Below, piece after piece: positions 1-5,312 of a stretch of DNA of 5,312 nucleotides. The notes beneath the pieces were generated by a model. The model was given only the letters and a program-made list of their open reading frames with translations, was not told the DNA's origin and did no database searches. The translations under genes and the position numbers were made by a program. Positions within the stretch are counted from its first letter, which is position 1. Each line of letters starts with the position of its first letter. The stretch is from Quisquiliibacterium sp. (GTDB lineage: Bacteria; Pseudomonadota; Gammaproteobacteria; Burkholderiales; Burkholderiaceae_E): the NCBI GenBank assembly GCA_030830765.1, contig JAURMJ010000199.1:1-5312 (forward strand). The letters run 5' to 3'.

Positions 1-763
1 ACTCCCCTTTCACAAGGACCGCCGCGTCTGCGCGAATCACGACCTCAAGCGCATCAGACATCCCAAGCCGATCAATGATTGCCTGGACTGCTTGTTGGCG
101 CTGGGCGGGTAAATCTTCTAATGAAGGCTTGGCCACCAAAGCCGGAGCAACCGGTTCTTGAGGCAATAAAAACCAGCCAAGGACACTCAAAACGCCCAAT
201 CCGATCGCTATAGAAATAACGCTGGCAAATCTCGGCATTCGGGTGCGCGAGTGCTTTGAAAGGGTCTGTTCATGCAGTTCATTGGATTGAGACTGCGAGT
301 CGCCATCCATTGAGTCATCGTGCCCCGTCAGGGTTTCCTGCATCGACAGTTCTTCTGCAGGCTCCTCCAGGGTCGTTAATCCGTTTACATCCGTTTTCGC
401 ATCCTCGGCACGATCTGCAAGAAAAGTGCTTACCAGCTCATCCGACGGCCAATCCGTTTGCGGTGCACTCAAGGAAAGCACAACCGGTCCGCACCAAAAG
501 AATTCGCCGAGAGAAACAACCTCTGCCTGCCCCCATTGCTGGGATTCAGCTTCACCTGCGAGCGCAGGTCGACTAACCCATTCGGAGCCCTGTCTCTCGA
601 GGCAAAGTTGACGCGGCAATACCGCAGCGTCTTGAAGAACAAAGTCACACTCTGGATCATTCCCAAGAACAAAGATGTCTGCGTCGAGAAGTTCCTTCGC
701 TCCCTTGTGAAAGCCACTCAATACCCGCAGTTCCACCGCGATCTCGTCCGACCCAACGCTCAC
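1..763 (-). CDS. sctD: SctD (YscD/PscD family) T3SS inner-membrane ring protein, partial (C-terminus beyond window)
   Basis: A frame open from a GTG at 763-761 to the left window edge gives 254 codons plus one base. Residues about 8-100 look like the degenerate cytoplasmic FHA domain of SctD, with ELRVLSGFHKGAKELL and then VLGNDPECDFVLQD. Residues about 101-177 form an acidic, Ser/Gln-rich linker. One membrane helix spans about 179-200 (FASVISIAIGLGVLSVLGWF). The start of a periplasmic BON-like ring-building domain follows (VQAIIDRLG, then VVIRADAAVLVKGE). FHA, one helix and periplasmic modules are the SctD architecture. YscD has roughly 420 residues, so about 60 percent is present. In the family, SctD forms the outer of the two inner-membrane rings and contacts the secretin and cytoplasmic pods. 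The GTG overlaps the sctV stop (GTGA), and AGGA lies 7 nt upstream, supporting this start and translational coupling. A minus-strand ATG ORF at 469-717 is an out-of-frame shadow. The family call is firm. The exact orthologue rests on architecture and context. Confidence 0.88.
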   Translation of the reverse strand, partial: MSVGSDEIAVELRVLSGFHKGAKELLDADIFVLGNDPECDFVLQDAAVLPRQLCLERQGSEWVSRPALAGEAESQQWGQAEVVSLGEFFWCGPVVLSLSAPQTDWPSDELVSTFLADRAEDAKTDVNGLTTLEEPAEELSMQETLTGHDDSMDGDSQSQSNELHEQTLSKHSRTRMPRFASVISIAIGLGVLSVLGWFLLPQEPVAPALVAKPSLEDLPAQRQQAVQAIIDRLGMSDALEVVIRADAAVLVKGE

Positions 764-2853
764 AGATCAATCCTGGCGAGAGGCTGGATATTGACTTCGG
801 TCGTCAACTCTTGAAAGCTGAGCACGGGTAACTCATAAAAGTCCTGCTCAATCAACTTGCGAAGATAGCGTCGAATATCCATCGATGTAATGAGCACAGG
901 GCGTTGAACTGCCACCGAGAGATCGCCGACCGTGCGCTTCATGCTTTCAAGAAATCGCTTGGTCACAGCCGGGTCCAGCGCCAGGTAGCTTCCAGAGCTA
1001 GTTTGTCGAATCGCTGCGCGAATCGTATCTTCAACATTCGGCGCGAGAAGATACGCCGACAAAACGTTTTGAGCACTTGAAAATTTAAAGCTGATGTGCC
1101 GCTTCAGACTGCCGCGAACGTATTCAGTCAGCAAGACCGAATCCTTCTCTTTCTGACCCCACTCGATCAAAGCCTCAAGCACAGTACGCAAATTACGAAT
1201 TGAAATTTCTTCAGAGACCAACCGCTGAAAAATCTCGGCGATCTTTTGCATCGGCATAACACGAGTTGCCTCCTTGATCAGGTCGGGGAAGCGGGTCTCC
1301 ATGGCTCCAAGTAAAAATTTCGTTTCCTGAATTCCAACAAATTCAGATGCGTACTTCTTAAGGACGAACGCCAAGTGGTAGCTGAGGATTTGTGTCGGCG
1401 TCATACAGGTCATACCAGCCTGCGAGAGCGTTCCTGAAAGTCCCGCCTTGACCCATATTGTCGGAATGTTGGGTAGGAATCCTCGGTCTACTTCGAAATC
1501 AATTTTCATCGCTCGCAAGGCTTCCTGACTTTCCCGAATCAGCACGAAATTCGGGCGTAGCTTGCCTTGTGAAACAGGGACCTCCGACAACAGAATGTTG
1601 TATGACTCGTCCGGCAGATCTTTGTTAAAACGCAAATGAATCCCTGGGAACGGCACCCCAAGATCAAAATACAATGCACGCCGAATCTTCAAGAGCTCAT
1701 CGTTGAGAACCTCGTCACTAAAACTGTCGCGCAAACCCGCTGCGACTTCCATTAACAGAGGCACCGTCGGCGCAAACTCTTCGCCGGCTTCCGGTTTGCG
1801 CTTGACGGGGGGTTCGGCTGCCGCCTGCATCGCAGGGACCTCTGTGACTTCTCCTGTCGTTTCATCAACAACTTTTGTGACACCAAGAAACAAGGTCACG
1901 CCAATCGTACCGATCACAAGCGCCAATATCAGGAAGGTGCTCATCGGCATCCCGGGAATCAGCCCCATTCCGAGCGCAATTGCTGCGGCAATCATCAACG
2001 CCTTCGGTTGAGCAAGCACCTGCGCGCCCACATCGCGCCCCACATTGGATGGGCCATCCCCTGTCTGAACTCGGGTCACGATCATCCCGGCACAGATCGC
2101 AATGAACAGCGCGGGAATCTGAGAGATCAAACCGTCCCCGATGGTGAGCACTGAGTATATTTTTGCTGACTCACCGACAGTCAAATCCTTTTGCATCGTG
2201 CCGATCAAAATGCCTCCCAGCAGATTGACCGCCACGATGATCAGCCCGGCAATGGCATCTCCTTTGACGAACTTCATCGCACCATCCATCGCTCCATAGA
2301 GCTGGCTTTCCTTCTCCACCAGTCCACGACGGCGCTTCGCTTCGTCCATATCAATCGTACCGGCGCGCATGTCGCCATCGATCGACATCTGCTTTCCAGG
2401 CATTGCATCAAGAGAAAATCGGGCGGCCACTTCTGCAACGCGCTCAGCCCCCTTGGTGATCACCACAAACTGCACGATGGTCAGAATCAGGAAGACCACC
2501 AGCCCGACCACGAGATTGCCACCAACAACGAAATTCCCGAAGGTGAAGATGATCTGGCCTGCATCGCCATTCAAGAGAATCAAACGGGTCGTTGCAATCG
2601 AGATGCCCAGCCGAAAAAGGGTTGTGATGAGCAGCACGGATGGAAAACTGGAGAATGACAGCGGCGACGGCAGGTACATCGCGACCATCAACAGCATCGC
2701 CGAGACAGTCATATTGACGCCAATCAGCACGTCGACCAGCCAAGTTGGCAATGGCAGGATCATCATGAAGATGATCGAGACAAGAAGAACTGCAAGAACC
2801 AGGTCGTTGCGACTGGTCAGTAACAGAACATATTTCTGCAGAATGGCTTGCAT
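760..2853 (-). CDS. sctV: SctV (LcrD/YscV/PcrD family) T3SS export gate protein
   Basis: The product has 697 residues, normal for the FHIPEP family (SctV, flagellar FlhA). The N-terminal half has about eight membrane helices, at roughly 18-36, 40-60, 68-92, 108-132, 199-219, 243-261, 284-303 and 305-324. Between helices 4 and 5 is the conserved cytoplasmic FHIPEP loop, with RFSLDAMPGKQMSIDGD (145-161) and GAMDGAMKFVKGDAIAG (187-203). I believe D190 matches the FlhA aspartate tied to proton-driven export; that is from memory. A linker at about 325-360 leads to the cytoplasmic domain (about 361-697), which in the family forms a nonameric ring that docks chaperone-substrate complexes. In Ysc systems this domain also binds SctX-SctY, whose genes lie just upstream. 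The ATG follows the sctY stop after 3 nt (TGAACCATG) with no strong Shine-Dalgarno, which suggests coupled translation. The stop overlaps sctD by 4 nt. The frame is intact. Context separates it from flagellar FlhA. Confidence 0.97.
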   Translation of the reverse strand: MQAILQKYVLLLTSRNDLVLAVLLVSIIFMMILPLPTWLVDVLIGVNMTVSAMLLMVAMYLPSPLSFSSFPSVLLITTLFRLGISIATTRLILLNGDAGQIIFTFGNFVVGGNLVVGLVVFLILTIVQFVVITKGAERVAEVAARFSLDAMPGKQMSIDGDMRAGTIDMDEAKRRRGLVEKESQLYGAMDGAMKFVKGDAIAGLIIVAVNLLGGILIGTMQKDLTVGESAKIYSVLTIGDGLISQIPALFIAICAGMIVTRVQTGDGPSNVGRDVGAQVLAQPKALMIAAAIALGMGLIPGMPMSTFLILALVIGTIGVTLFLGVTKVVDETTGEVTEVPAMQAAAEPPVKRKPEAGEEFAPTVPLLMEVAAGLRDSFSDEVLNDELLKIRRALYFDLGVPFPGIHLRFNKDLPDESYNILLSEVPVSQGKLRPNFVLIRESQEALRAMKIDFEVDRGFLPNIPTIWVKAGLSGTLSQAGMTCMTPTQILSYHLAFVLKKYASEFVGIQETKFLLGAMETRFPDLIKEATRVMPMQKIAEIFQRLVSEEISIRNLRTVLEALIEWGQKEKDSVLLTEYVRGSLKRHISFKFSSAQNVLSAYLLAPNVEDTIRAAIRQTSSGSYLALDPAVTKRFLESMKRTVGDLSVAVQRPVLITSMDIRRYLRKLIEQDFYELPVLSFQELTTEVNIQPLARIDL
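771..774 (-). promoter_or_regulatory. Ribosome binding site that fixes the GTG start of sctD
   Basis: On the minus strand the sequence reads AGGATTGATCTGTGA: AGGA, 7 nt, then GTG. The site lies inside the last codons of sctV. No ATG in this frame precedes the FHA domain, so the GTG with this Shine-Dalgarno sequence is the best start. Confidence 0.6.
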
Positions 2854-2856
2854 GGT

Positions 2857-3192
2857 TCAGGAGCCCCTGAGCTGCAGGTAACTGCGCATTGCAAGCGCAG
2901 CCTCATCATTGCGCTCTAGCTGAACCAAAGCTTGTGCTCGCAACAGGTGAAACGTGGCATCAACTCCCGAACTCATTGCCAGGCGATCCAGCGCATCCAA
3001 TGCTTGCTGGGGCGTGTTTTTGCGAAGGTGGGCTATTGCCAGCCCACGCAGCCATTCAGGCCTGTCTGGTCGCAAAACCTCCAAGGCATCAAACAAAACC
3101 ACAGCGCGATCAGGCCGGGCATTTTGAAGACTGATGTAGGCGAGAAGATGAAGCAGCGTCATCTGATCATCGGTGAGAGAGTGCTCCACCAT
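2857..3192 (-). CDS. sctY: SctY (YscY/Pcr4 family) TPR chaperone of SctX
   Basis: This 111-residue, mostly helical protein has about three tetratricopeptide-like units, near residues 12-44 (LLAYISLQNARPDRAVVLFD), 46-78 (WLRGLAIAHLRKNTPQQALD) and 80-110 (FHLLRAQALVQLERNDEAAL). Size, repeat pattern and position between sctX and sctV match YscY (about 114 residues). Its ending (YLQLRGS) resembles the YscY end as I remember it (YLELKD). In Yersinia, YscY is a cytoplasmic chaperone that binds YscX, and both are needed for secretion of early substrates. The ATG overlaps the sctX stop by 1 nt (TGATG). Only a weak GGA is seen 5 nt upstream, so stop-start reinitiation probably sets an even ratio of the two partners. 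TPR proteins are diverse, so without the context the sequence alone would support only a class II-like chaperone. Confidence 0.87.
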   Translation of the reverse strand: MVEHSLTDDQMTLLHLLAYISLQNARPDRAVVLFDALEVLRPDRPEWLRGLAIAHLRKNTPQQALDALDRLAMSSGVDATFHLLRAQALVQLERNDEAALAMRSYLQLRGS

Positions 3193-3605
3193 CAGAGTCC
3201 GCTGCCATAAAGCGATCTGCTGTACATGCCTAACAGATTGTCAAGTTGCTCCATCTGATTCAGCAGCCGATCCGCGCGCGCAAGAATCTTGGCAGACTCA
3301 GGATCCTTTGAAACCAAATCGCTTGCATTGCTGCGGACGACGGCATGCGCTTCATCAAGCAACTCACGAAAGCGCCCCGGTAACAAGATATTACGGTCAA
3401 CGATGTCAGGCGAAACCAGTTTGTCGAGCAGCGCATCCAAGCCGGATCGACCCAGGAGTCGTTCCAGCATCTGACCTTCCGCACGATCCGCGGGGGCTAG
3501 TCTTGACTGATCAGGTAAAGACTGCGTCGCGTTAGTCTGGACCAGTACTGCGTCAATTCCTCGCTGAAAAAAAAGCTTGCCATTAATACGGTTAGCGTCT
3601 GCCAT
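3192..3605 (-). CDS. sctX: SctX (YscX/Pcr3 family) early-exported T3SS protein
   Basis: The product has 137 residues, slightly longer than YscX (about 122). It has no Sec signal peptide or membrane segment. The N-terminal part is polar and carries GIDAVLVQTNATQSLPDQSRLAP, followed by EGQMLERLLG, then LVSPDIVDRNILLPGRFRELLDEAHAVV and a helical C-terminus (LARADRLLNQMEQLDNLLGMY, about 108-128). The order of a GI(D/E) stretch, a Leu-Pro element, a LERL motif, a Pro-rich patch and a final amphipathic helix agrees with YscX as I remember it. YscX is itself a T3SS substrate, binds YscY and is required for export. These two proteins are typical of Ysc-type systems. A start at 3605 is supported by an in-frame TGA (3653-3651) upstream with no other ATG between. 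The Shine-Dalgarno is weak (GGG about 6 nt upstream). It lies 82 nt after sycN, the only real gap in the operon. Confidence 0.85.
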   Translation of the reverse strand: MADANRINGKLFFQRGIDAVLVQTNATQSLPDQSRLAPADRAEGQMLERLLGRSGLDALLDKLVSPDIVDRNILLPGRFRELLDEAHAVVRSNASDLVSKDPESAKILARADRLLNQMEQLDNLLGMYSRSLYGSGL

Positions 3606-3687
3606 CTCGGACCCAATATTTATTTGTATAAACAGATTGCAAACGCATCACAGCATCAATGCGCCATGGGCATACCAAGCATGGCGC
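3606..3687 (-). other. 82-nt intergenic gap between sycN and sctX with mini-ORFs
   Basis: This is the only sizeable gap in the operon. On the minus strand it contains an inverted repeat directly after the sycN stop, then three overlapping or adjacent mini-ORFs: 3682-3656 (MLGMPMAH), 3656-3648 (ML) and 3648-3592 (18 codons, MRLQSVYTNKYWVRDGRR). Consecutive ones join through TGATG. The last crosses the sctX start in another frame. The stretch before sctX is AT-rich (TTTATACAAATAAATATT). No T-run terminator is present. Whether the mini-ORFs are translated is unknown. Confidence 0.5.
3661..3687 (-). repeat. Perfect 8-bp inverted repeat (hairpin) directly after the sycN stop codon
   Basis: GCGCCATG (3661-3668) and CATGGCGC (3680-3687) are perfect inverted copies around an 11-nt loop. 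The stem begins at the base next to the sycN stop codon. The 5 G-C or C-G pairs among 8 make a moderately stable mRNA hairpin. No run of T follows on either strand, so it is not a normal intrinsic terminator. It could protect or slow the mRNA, or bind a dimeric protein as DNA. Confidence 0.5.
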
Positions 3688-4080
3688 TCATCGCGCGACC
3701 TCCTCATGCCATCCATTCAAACTGTCGACTATCCGGTAGAGCTCTTGGCAGGTGAATTGATCAGCTGGCACCCGCACCGCAGCAATCAGCATGGTCTCGG
3801 CGCCTTGCCCATGAAGTGCCGCCTGCACCGCGAGTGCACCACCGTGAATCAGATCACATCTCTCGAGCGCACGCCTGGCCACGGCACTGGCTGAAAAACC
3901 CACCACTCTGCCCAGGTACACCACGACATCCTCATCGCCATGATGTCGCGACGACATCTCGACCGCGAGCATGGCACCGGACTCAAATACTAACTGAGCA
4001 ACCCCGTGCGATCCAAAACTTAACCCATCAACCCCGATCTGTTGCCCAAACTCGTTAAGTGTGTCTTTTATCCAGCTCAT
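3688..4080 (-). CDS. sycN: SycN-like (Pcr2 family) class I T3SS chaperone of the gatekeeper
   Basis: This small acidic protein of 130 residues starts MSWIKDTLNEFGQQIGVDGL, like Yersinia SycN (MSWI, then a short helix and LGV). The length fits the CesT/SycE-type fold of about 120-130 residues: N-terminal helix, strands around LVFESGAMLAVEMS and VVVYLGRVVGF, a central helix (AVARRALERCDLI), a strand (AETMLIAAVRVP) and a C-terminal helix (QELYRIVDSLNGWHEEV). SycN forms a heterodimer with YscB, binds the N-terminus of YopN and helps its export, so a place right after sctW is expected. The start overlaps the sctW stop by 4 nt (ATGA). A GGAGGA lies about 12 nt upstream, and a GGA closer (6 nt). No YscB-like gene is seen in this window. 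Class I chaperones diverge strongly, so the orthology rests on the N-terminal motif plus context. Confidence 0.82.
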   Translation of the reverse strand: MSWIKDTLNEFGQQIGVDGLSFGSHGVAQLVFESGAMLAVEMSSRHHGDEDVVVYLGRVVGFSASAVARRALERCDLIHGGALAVQAALHGQGAETMLIAAVRVPADQFTCQELYRIVDSLNGWHEEVAR

Positions 4081-5210
4081 TCTGAGTCCGAATCCTCCAG
4101 GGCGATTGCCTCATCAAGAGCTAGCTGGCTTGCATCGAGCAACATTTGACGCGCCTCGATCGACAAGAAAATTTTTACAGGCAGATCTCGAACAAGATGC
4201 TTGACACCAGTATGGAAGGCGATGAGCGACTGCGTCTCTTCCACCCGCATATCTTTTGCGAGCGACTCGAATCGAGTCGGACTCACCCATTTCTCCTCGG
4301 TCATTGCCACGAGCCTCTTCAAGAGCGGAAGTGCTTCAACACGTCCCGCTCCAAGTTCACCCACTTGACTGGCGAGCTCTTTACAACGGTCCAACAGCGT
4401 GGAGACAACGGATAATTGATACAAATCCTGGATCAGCGCCTCCAGGCGGATTGAATCGACGGAGGGTCGCGCAGAGGCCAAATCCGCTCCCACTGCACTG
4501 ATCGTATTGGCCAGACCCTCATTGAATTTTTCACCATCTACTCCGCCAAGCCGTTCCATCAGCAGAACGAACGCTTTCGAGAGCGACTGATCTGAGCCAA
4601 GCACGACATCCCGATACGTGCTTTGAAATAACCGGATTTCGTCGACCCCATCCGCAACCTGGGAAGCAACACCCATGGTGTTCAGGCCTGCACGAATCTG
4701 TTCGGATTCGCGTATCTCCAGGTCTTCGAAGGCCTCCTCCAGGCGTTCCAATTCATCGGCTGGGGTACCGTTTTCTTGCCCACTCAACCACGCAAACCGC
4801 AGGACCGCGTATTGCATGGCGGGATCCAGATCGCCACTTTGCATGAAGCTCGCAACAGACATCTCACCAGAAGTCAGCTTGGCGACCAAATCGGCTAGCT
4901 CCTCGGGCGTCCCAAAAACCCCAGATGCCATCAGGAACGCTTCAAGTTCCTCTGAGCCCGGCTCGGCTGCCTGATCTGCCGTGACCTTGCAATCCTCAAA
5001 TGATTTCCTGTAATTGGATAGCAACGCTCCCGCAGCCAGCGACAATTCCTCCTGCCCTTTCGTCAAAATCGAAAAGGCGTCATGCACAAAGAACAGTTCG
5101 CCATTCAGGGAACCAGACTTGTTCTGTGACATTGCACCGGTGAGCCGGGCATCCCGACCGGCCAAATCTGCCGCTGCACCGCTGTTTTCAATTTTCCCGA
5201 TCACTTCCAT
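4077..5210 (-). CDS. sctW: SctW gatekeeper with fused TyeA domain (YopN-TyeA / HrpJ family)
   Basis: The product has 377 residues, close to YopN (293) plus TyeA (92). Residues about 1-60 are polar, with no Sec signal, as expected for a T3SS signal plus chaperone-binding region. Residues about 80-290 form the helical HrpJ/YopN part. FQSTYRDVVLG (195-205) and EALIQDLYQLSVV (257-269) resemble remembered YopN segments (DTYRDAVMG; ISDLQKLKEFGSV). Residues about 293-377 resemble TyeA: LKRLVAMTEEKWVSPTRFES, then VKHLVRDLPVKIFLS and EARQMLLDASQLALDEAIAL. In the family this protein blocks effector export before host contact, and TyeA anchors it at the export gate. The first possible ATG is used; an in-frame TAG lies two codons upstream (5216-5214). 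The AGGA sits only 1 nt before this ATG, so the GTG at codon 3 (5204-5202) is an alternative start. The stop overlaps sycN by 4 nt. The acidic end (EDSDSE) is like that of TyeA. Confidence 0.92.
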   Translation of the reverse strand: MEVIGKIENSGAAADLAGRDARLTGAMSQNKSGSLNGELFFVHDAFSILTKGQEELSLAAGALLSNYRKSFEDCKVTADQAAEPGSEELEAFLMASGVFGTPEELADLVAKLTSGEMSVASFMQSGDLDPAMQYAVLRFAWLSGQENGTPADELERLEEAFEDLEIRESEQIRAGLNTMGVASQVADGVDEIRLFQSTYRDVVLGSDQSLSKAFVLLMERLGGVDGEKFNEGLANTISAVGADLASARPSVDSIRLEALIQDLYQLSVVSTLLDRCKELASQVGELGAGRVEALPLLKRLVAMTEEKWVSPTRFESLAKDMRVEETQSLIAFHTGVKHLVRDLPVKIFLSIEARQMLLDASQLALDEAIALEDSDSE

Positions 5211-5269
5211 TTCCTAGAAATGTGGCGAAAAACCGACTGAAAATAAAAAGGAATGAGGAACGTCACCTG
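5211..5269. promoter_or_regulatory. Short A-rich intergenic region, probable divergent control region
   Basis: This 59-nt stretch separates sctW from a likely plus-strand gene. It is A/T-rich on one strand (GCGAAAAACCGACTGAAAATAAAAAGG, split here into GCGAAAAACCGACTG and AAAATAAAAAGG). The part AAAAACCGACT partly resembles the A-rich half of sites used by AraC-type T3SS activators (ExsA, LcrF). I see no convincing -35/-10 pair on either strand. A weak TATTTT hexamer exists on the minus strand. Promoters may also lie within the 5' end of sctW or beyond the window. Confidence 0.35.
5212..5215 (-). promoter_or_regulatory. AGGA ribosome-binding motif that questions the sctW start
   Basis: The minus strand reads CTAGGAAATGGAAGTG. 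AGGA is 1 nt from the ATG at 5210 but 7 nt from the GTG at 5204-5202, the same distance as between AGGA and the GTG of sctD. Spacing therefore favours GTG as the true start, shortening SctW by two residues. Confidence 0.45.
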
Positions 5270-5312
5270 ATGAGATCAATGAGTGCAGACGCTCTGGCTC
5301 GAATAGACGCCG
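5270..5312 (+). CDS. Start of a divergent plus-strand gene (possibly sctN ATPase), partial
   Basis: From the ATG at 5270 the frame is open to the window end and reads MRSMSADALARIDA (14 codons plus one base). A GAGGA at 5255-5259 lies 10 nt upstream, a usable but rather long spacing. A second in-frame ATG (5279) is a possible alternative. The composition looks like a normal protein start, unlike the minus-strand frames here. In Yersinia and Pseudomonas the yopN/popN operon diverges from the yscN/pscN operon, so an SctN ATPase gene would be expected here. That is inference from gene order only; 14 residues cannot identify the product. Confidence 0.45.
   Translation, partial: MRSMSADALARIDA

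Noticed and set aside
469..717. Minus-strand 82-codon ATG ORF
   Set aside because: It is out of frame with, and wholly inside, the GTG-started sctD frame, which carries the FHA domain and membrane helix. The 82-residue product has no recognisable features.
256..814. Overlapping plus-strand ORFs (256-576, 426-611, 458-814)
   Set aside because: They lie antisense to sctD and the sctV end, overlap one another in different frames, and have low-complexity, non-domain-like translations.
1703..2881. Plus-strand ORFs of 102-170 codons, and the minus-strand 99-codon ORF at 2444-2743, within sctV
   Set aside because: sctV is a clear, intact, conserved gene here. The others are antisense or frame-shifted shadows, with Arg/Ser/Thr-rich or His-rich translations typical of such shadows.
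3606..3640. Internal promoter for sctX in the AT-rich stretch (TTGCAA, TATACA)
   Set aside because: A -35-like TTGCAA and a -10-like TATACA exist, but they are only about 6 nt apart. No pair with 16-18 nt spacing is convincing.
3661..3687. Intrinsic terminator after sycN
   Set aside because: The stem is perfect but no T-run follows on the minus strand (the next bases read ATTGATGCTG) or on the plus strand, and genes of the same operon continue downstream.
2889..4501. Plus-strand ORFs opposite sctY, sctX, sycN and the 3' end of sctW, plus the minus-strand 74-codon ORF at 3260-3484
   Set aside because: All overlap recognised T3SS genes on the other strand or frame and show no domain of their own.
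5132..5134. Met27 as the sctW start
   Set aside because: There is no good Shine-Dalgarno in front (ACCGGTGCA). Starts at 5210 or 5204 have the AGGA signal and keep the N-terminal secretion-signal region.
4675..5217. Plus-strand ORFs at 4675-4974 and 5014-5217 opposite sctW
   Set aside because: They are Ser/Ala/Pro-rich antisense translations of the acidic helical SctW sequence, with no ribosome site or family resemblance that I can see.

Overview
The window is part of a type III secretion system (T3SS, injectisome) locus of the Ysc family, the lineage of Yersinia Ysc, Pseudomonas Psc and Aeromonas Asc. The marker is the pair SctX (YscX) and SctY (YscY) between a SycN-type chaperone gene and sctV, which is characteristic of this family. 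The host is most likely a Gram-negative proteobacterium. Base composition is near balanced and looks uniform across the genes. I cannot name the species, and nothing points to recent insertion: no IS element, tRNA gene, integrase or phage gene.

Layout: one compact minus-strand operon fills almost the whole window, read from right to left. Its order is sctW (gatekeeper, with the TyeA part fused on, 4077-5210), a sycN-like chaperone gene (3688-4080), sctX (3192-3605), sctY (2857-3192), sctV (760-2853) and sctD (1-763, cut by the window's left edge). Four of the five junctions are tight: 4-nt overlap ATGA, 1-nt overlap TGATG, 3-nt gap, and 4-nt overlap GTGA. The exception is an 82-nt gap between sycN and sctX, which holds a perfect 8-bp inverted repeat and a chain of very short ORFs. 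The sctD gene starts with GTG.

To the right of sctW is a short A-rich stretch (5211-5269), followed by what looks like the first 14 codons of a divergent plus-strand gene at 5270. By analogy with Yersinia, where yopN and yscN diverge, it could be the ATPase gene sctN, but too little is visible to prove this. A same-strand gene ending just upstream of sctW cannot be fully excluded.

How the genes work together: SctV is the inner-membrane export gate. SctD is the bitopic protein of the inner-membrane ring around it. SctX is an early exported protein held by its TPR chaperone SctY, and this pair works with SctV. SctW with its TyeA-like tail plugs the system until host contact, helped by the SycN-type chaperone. 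The window is therefore a known machine rather than a new system. The points of interest are the gene order (sctD directly after sctV), the gatekeeper fusion, the structured sycN-sctX gap and the translation-start signals.
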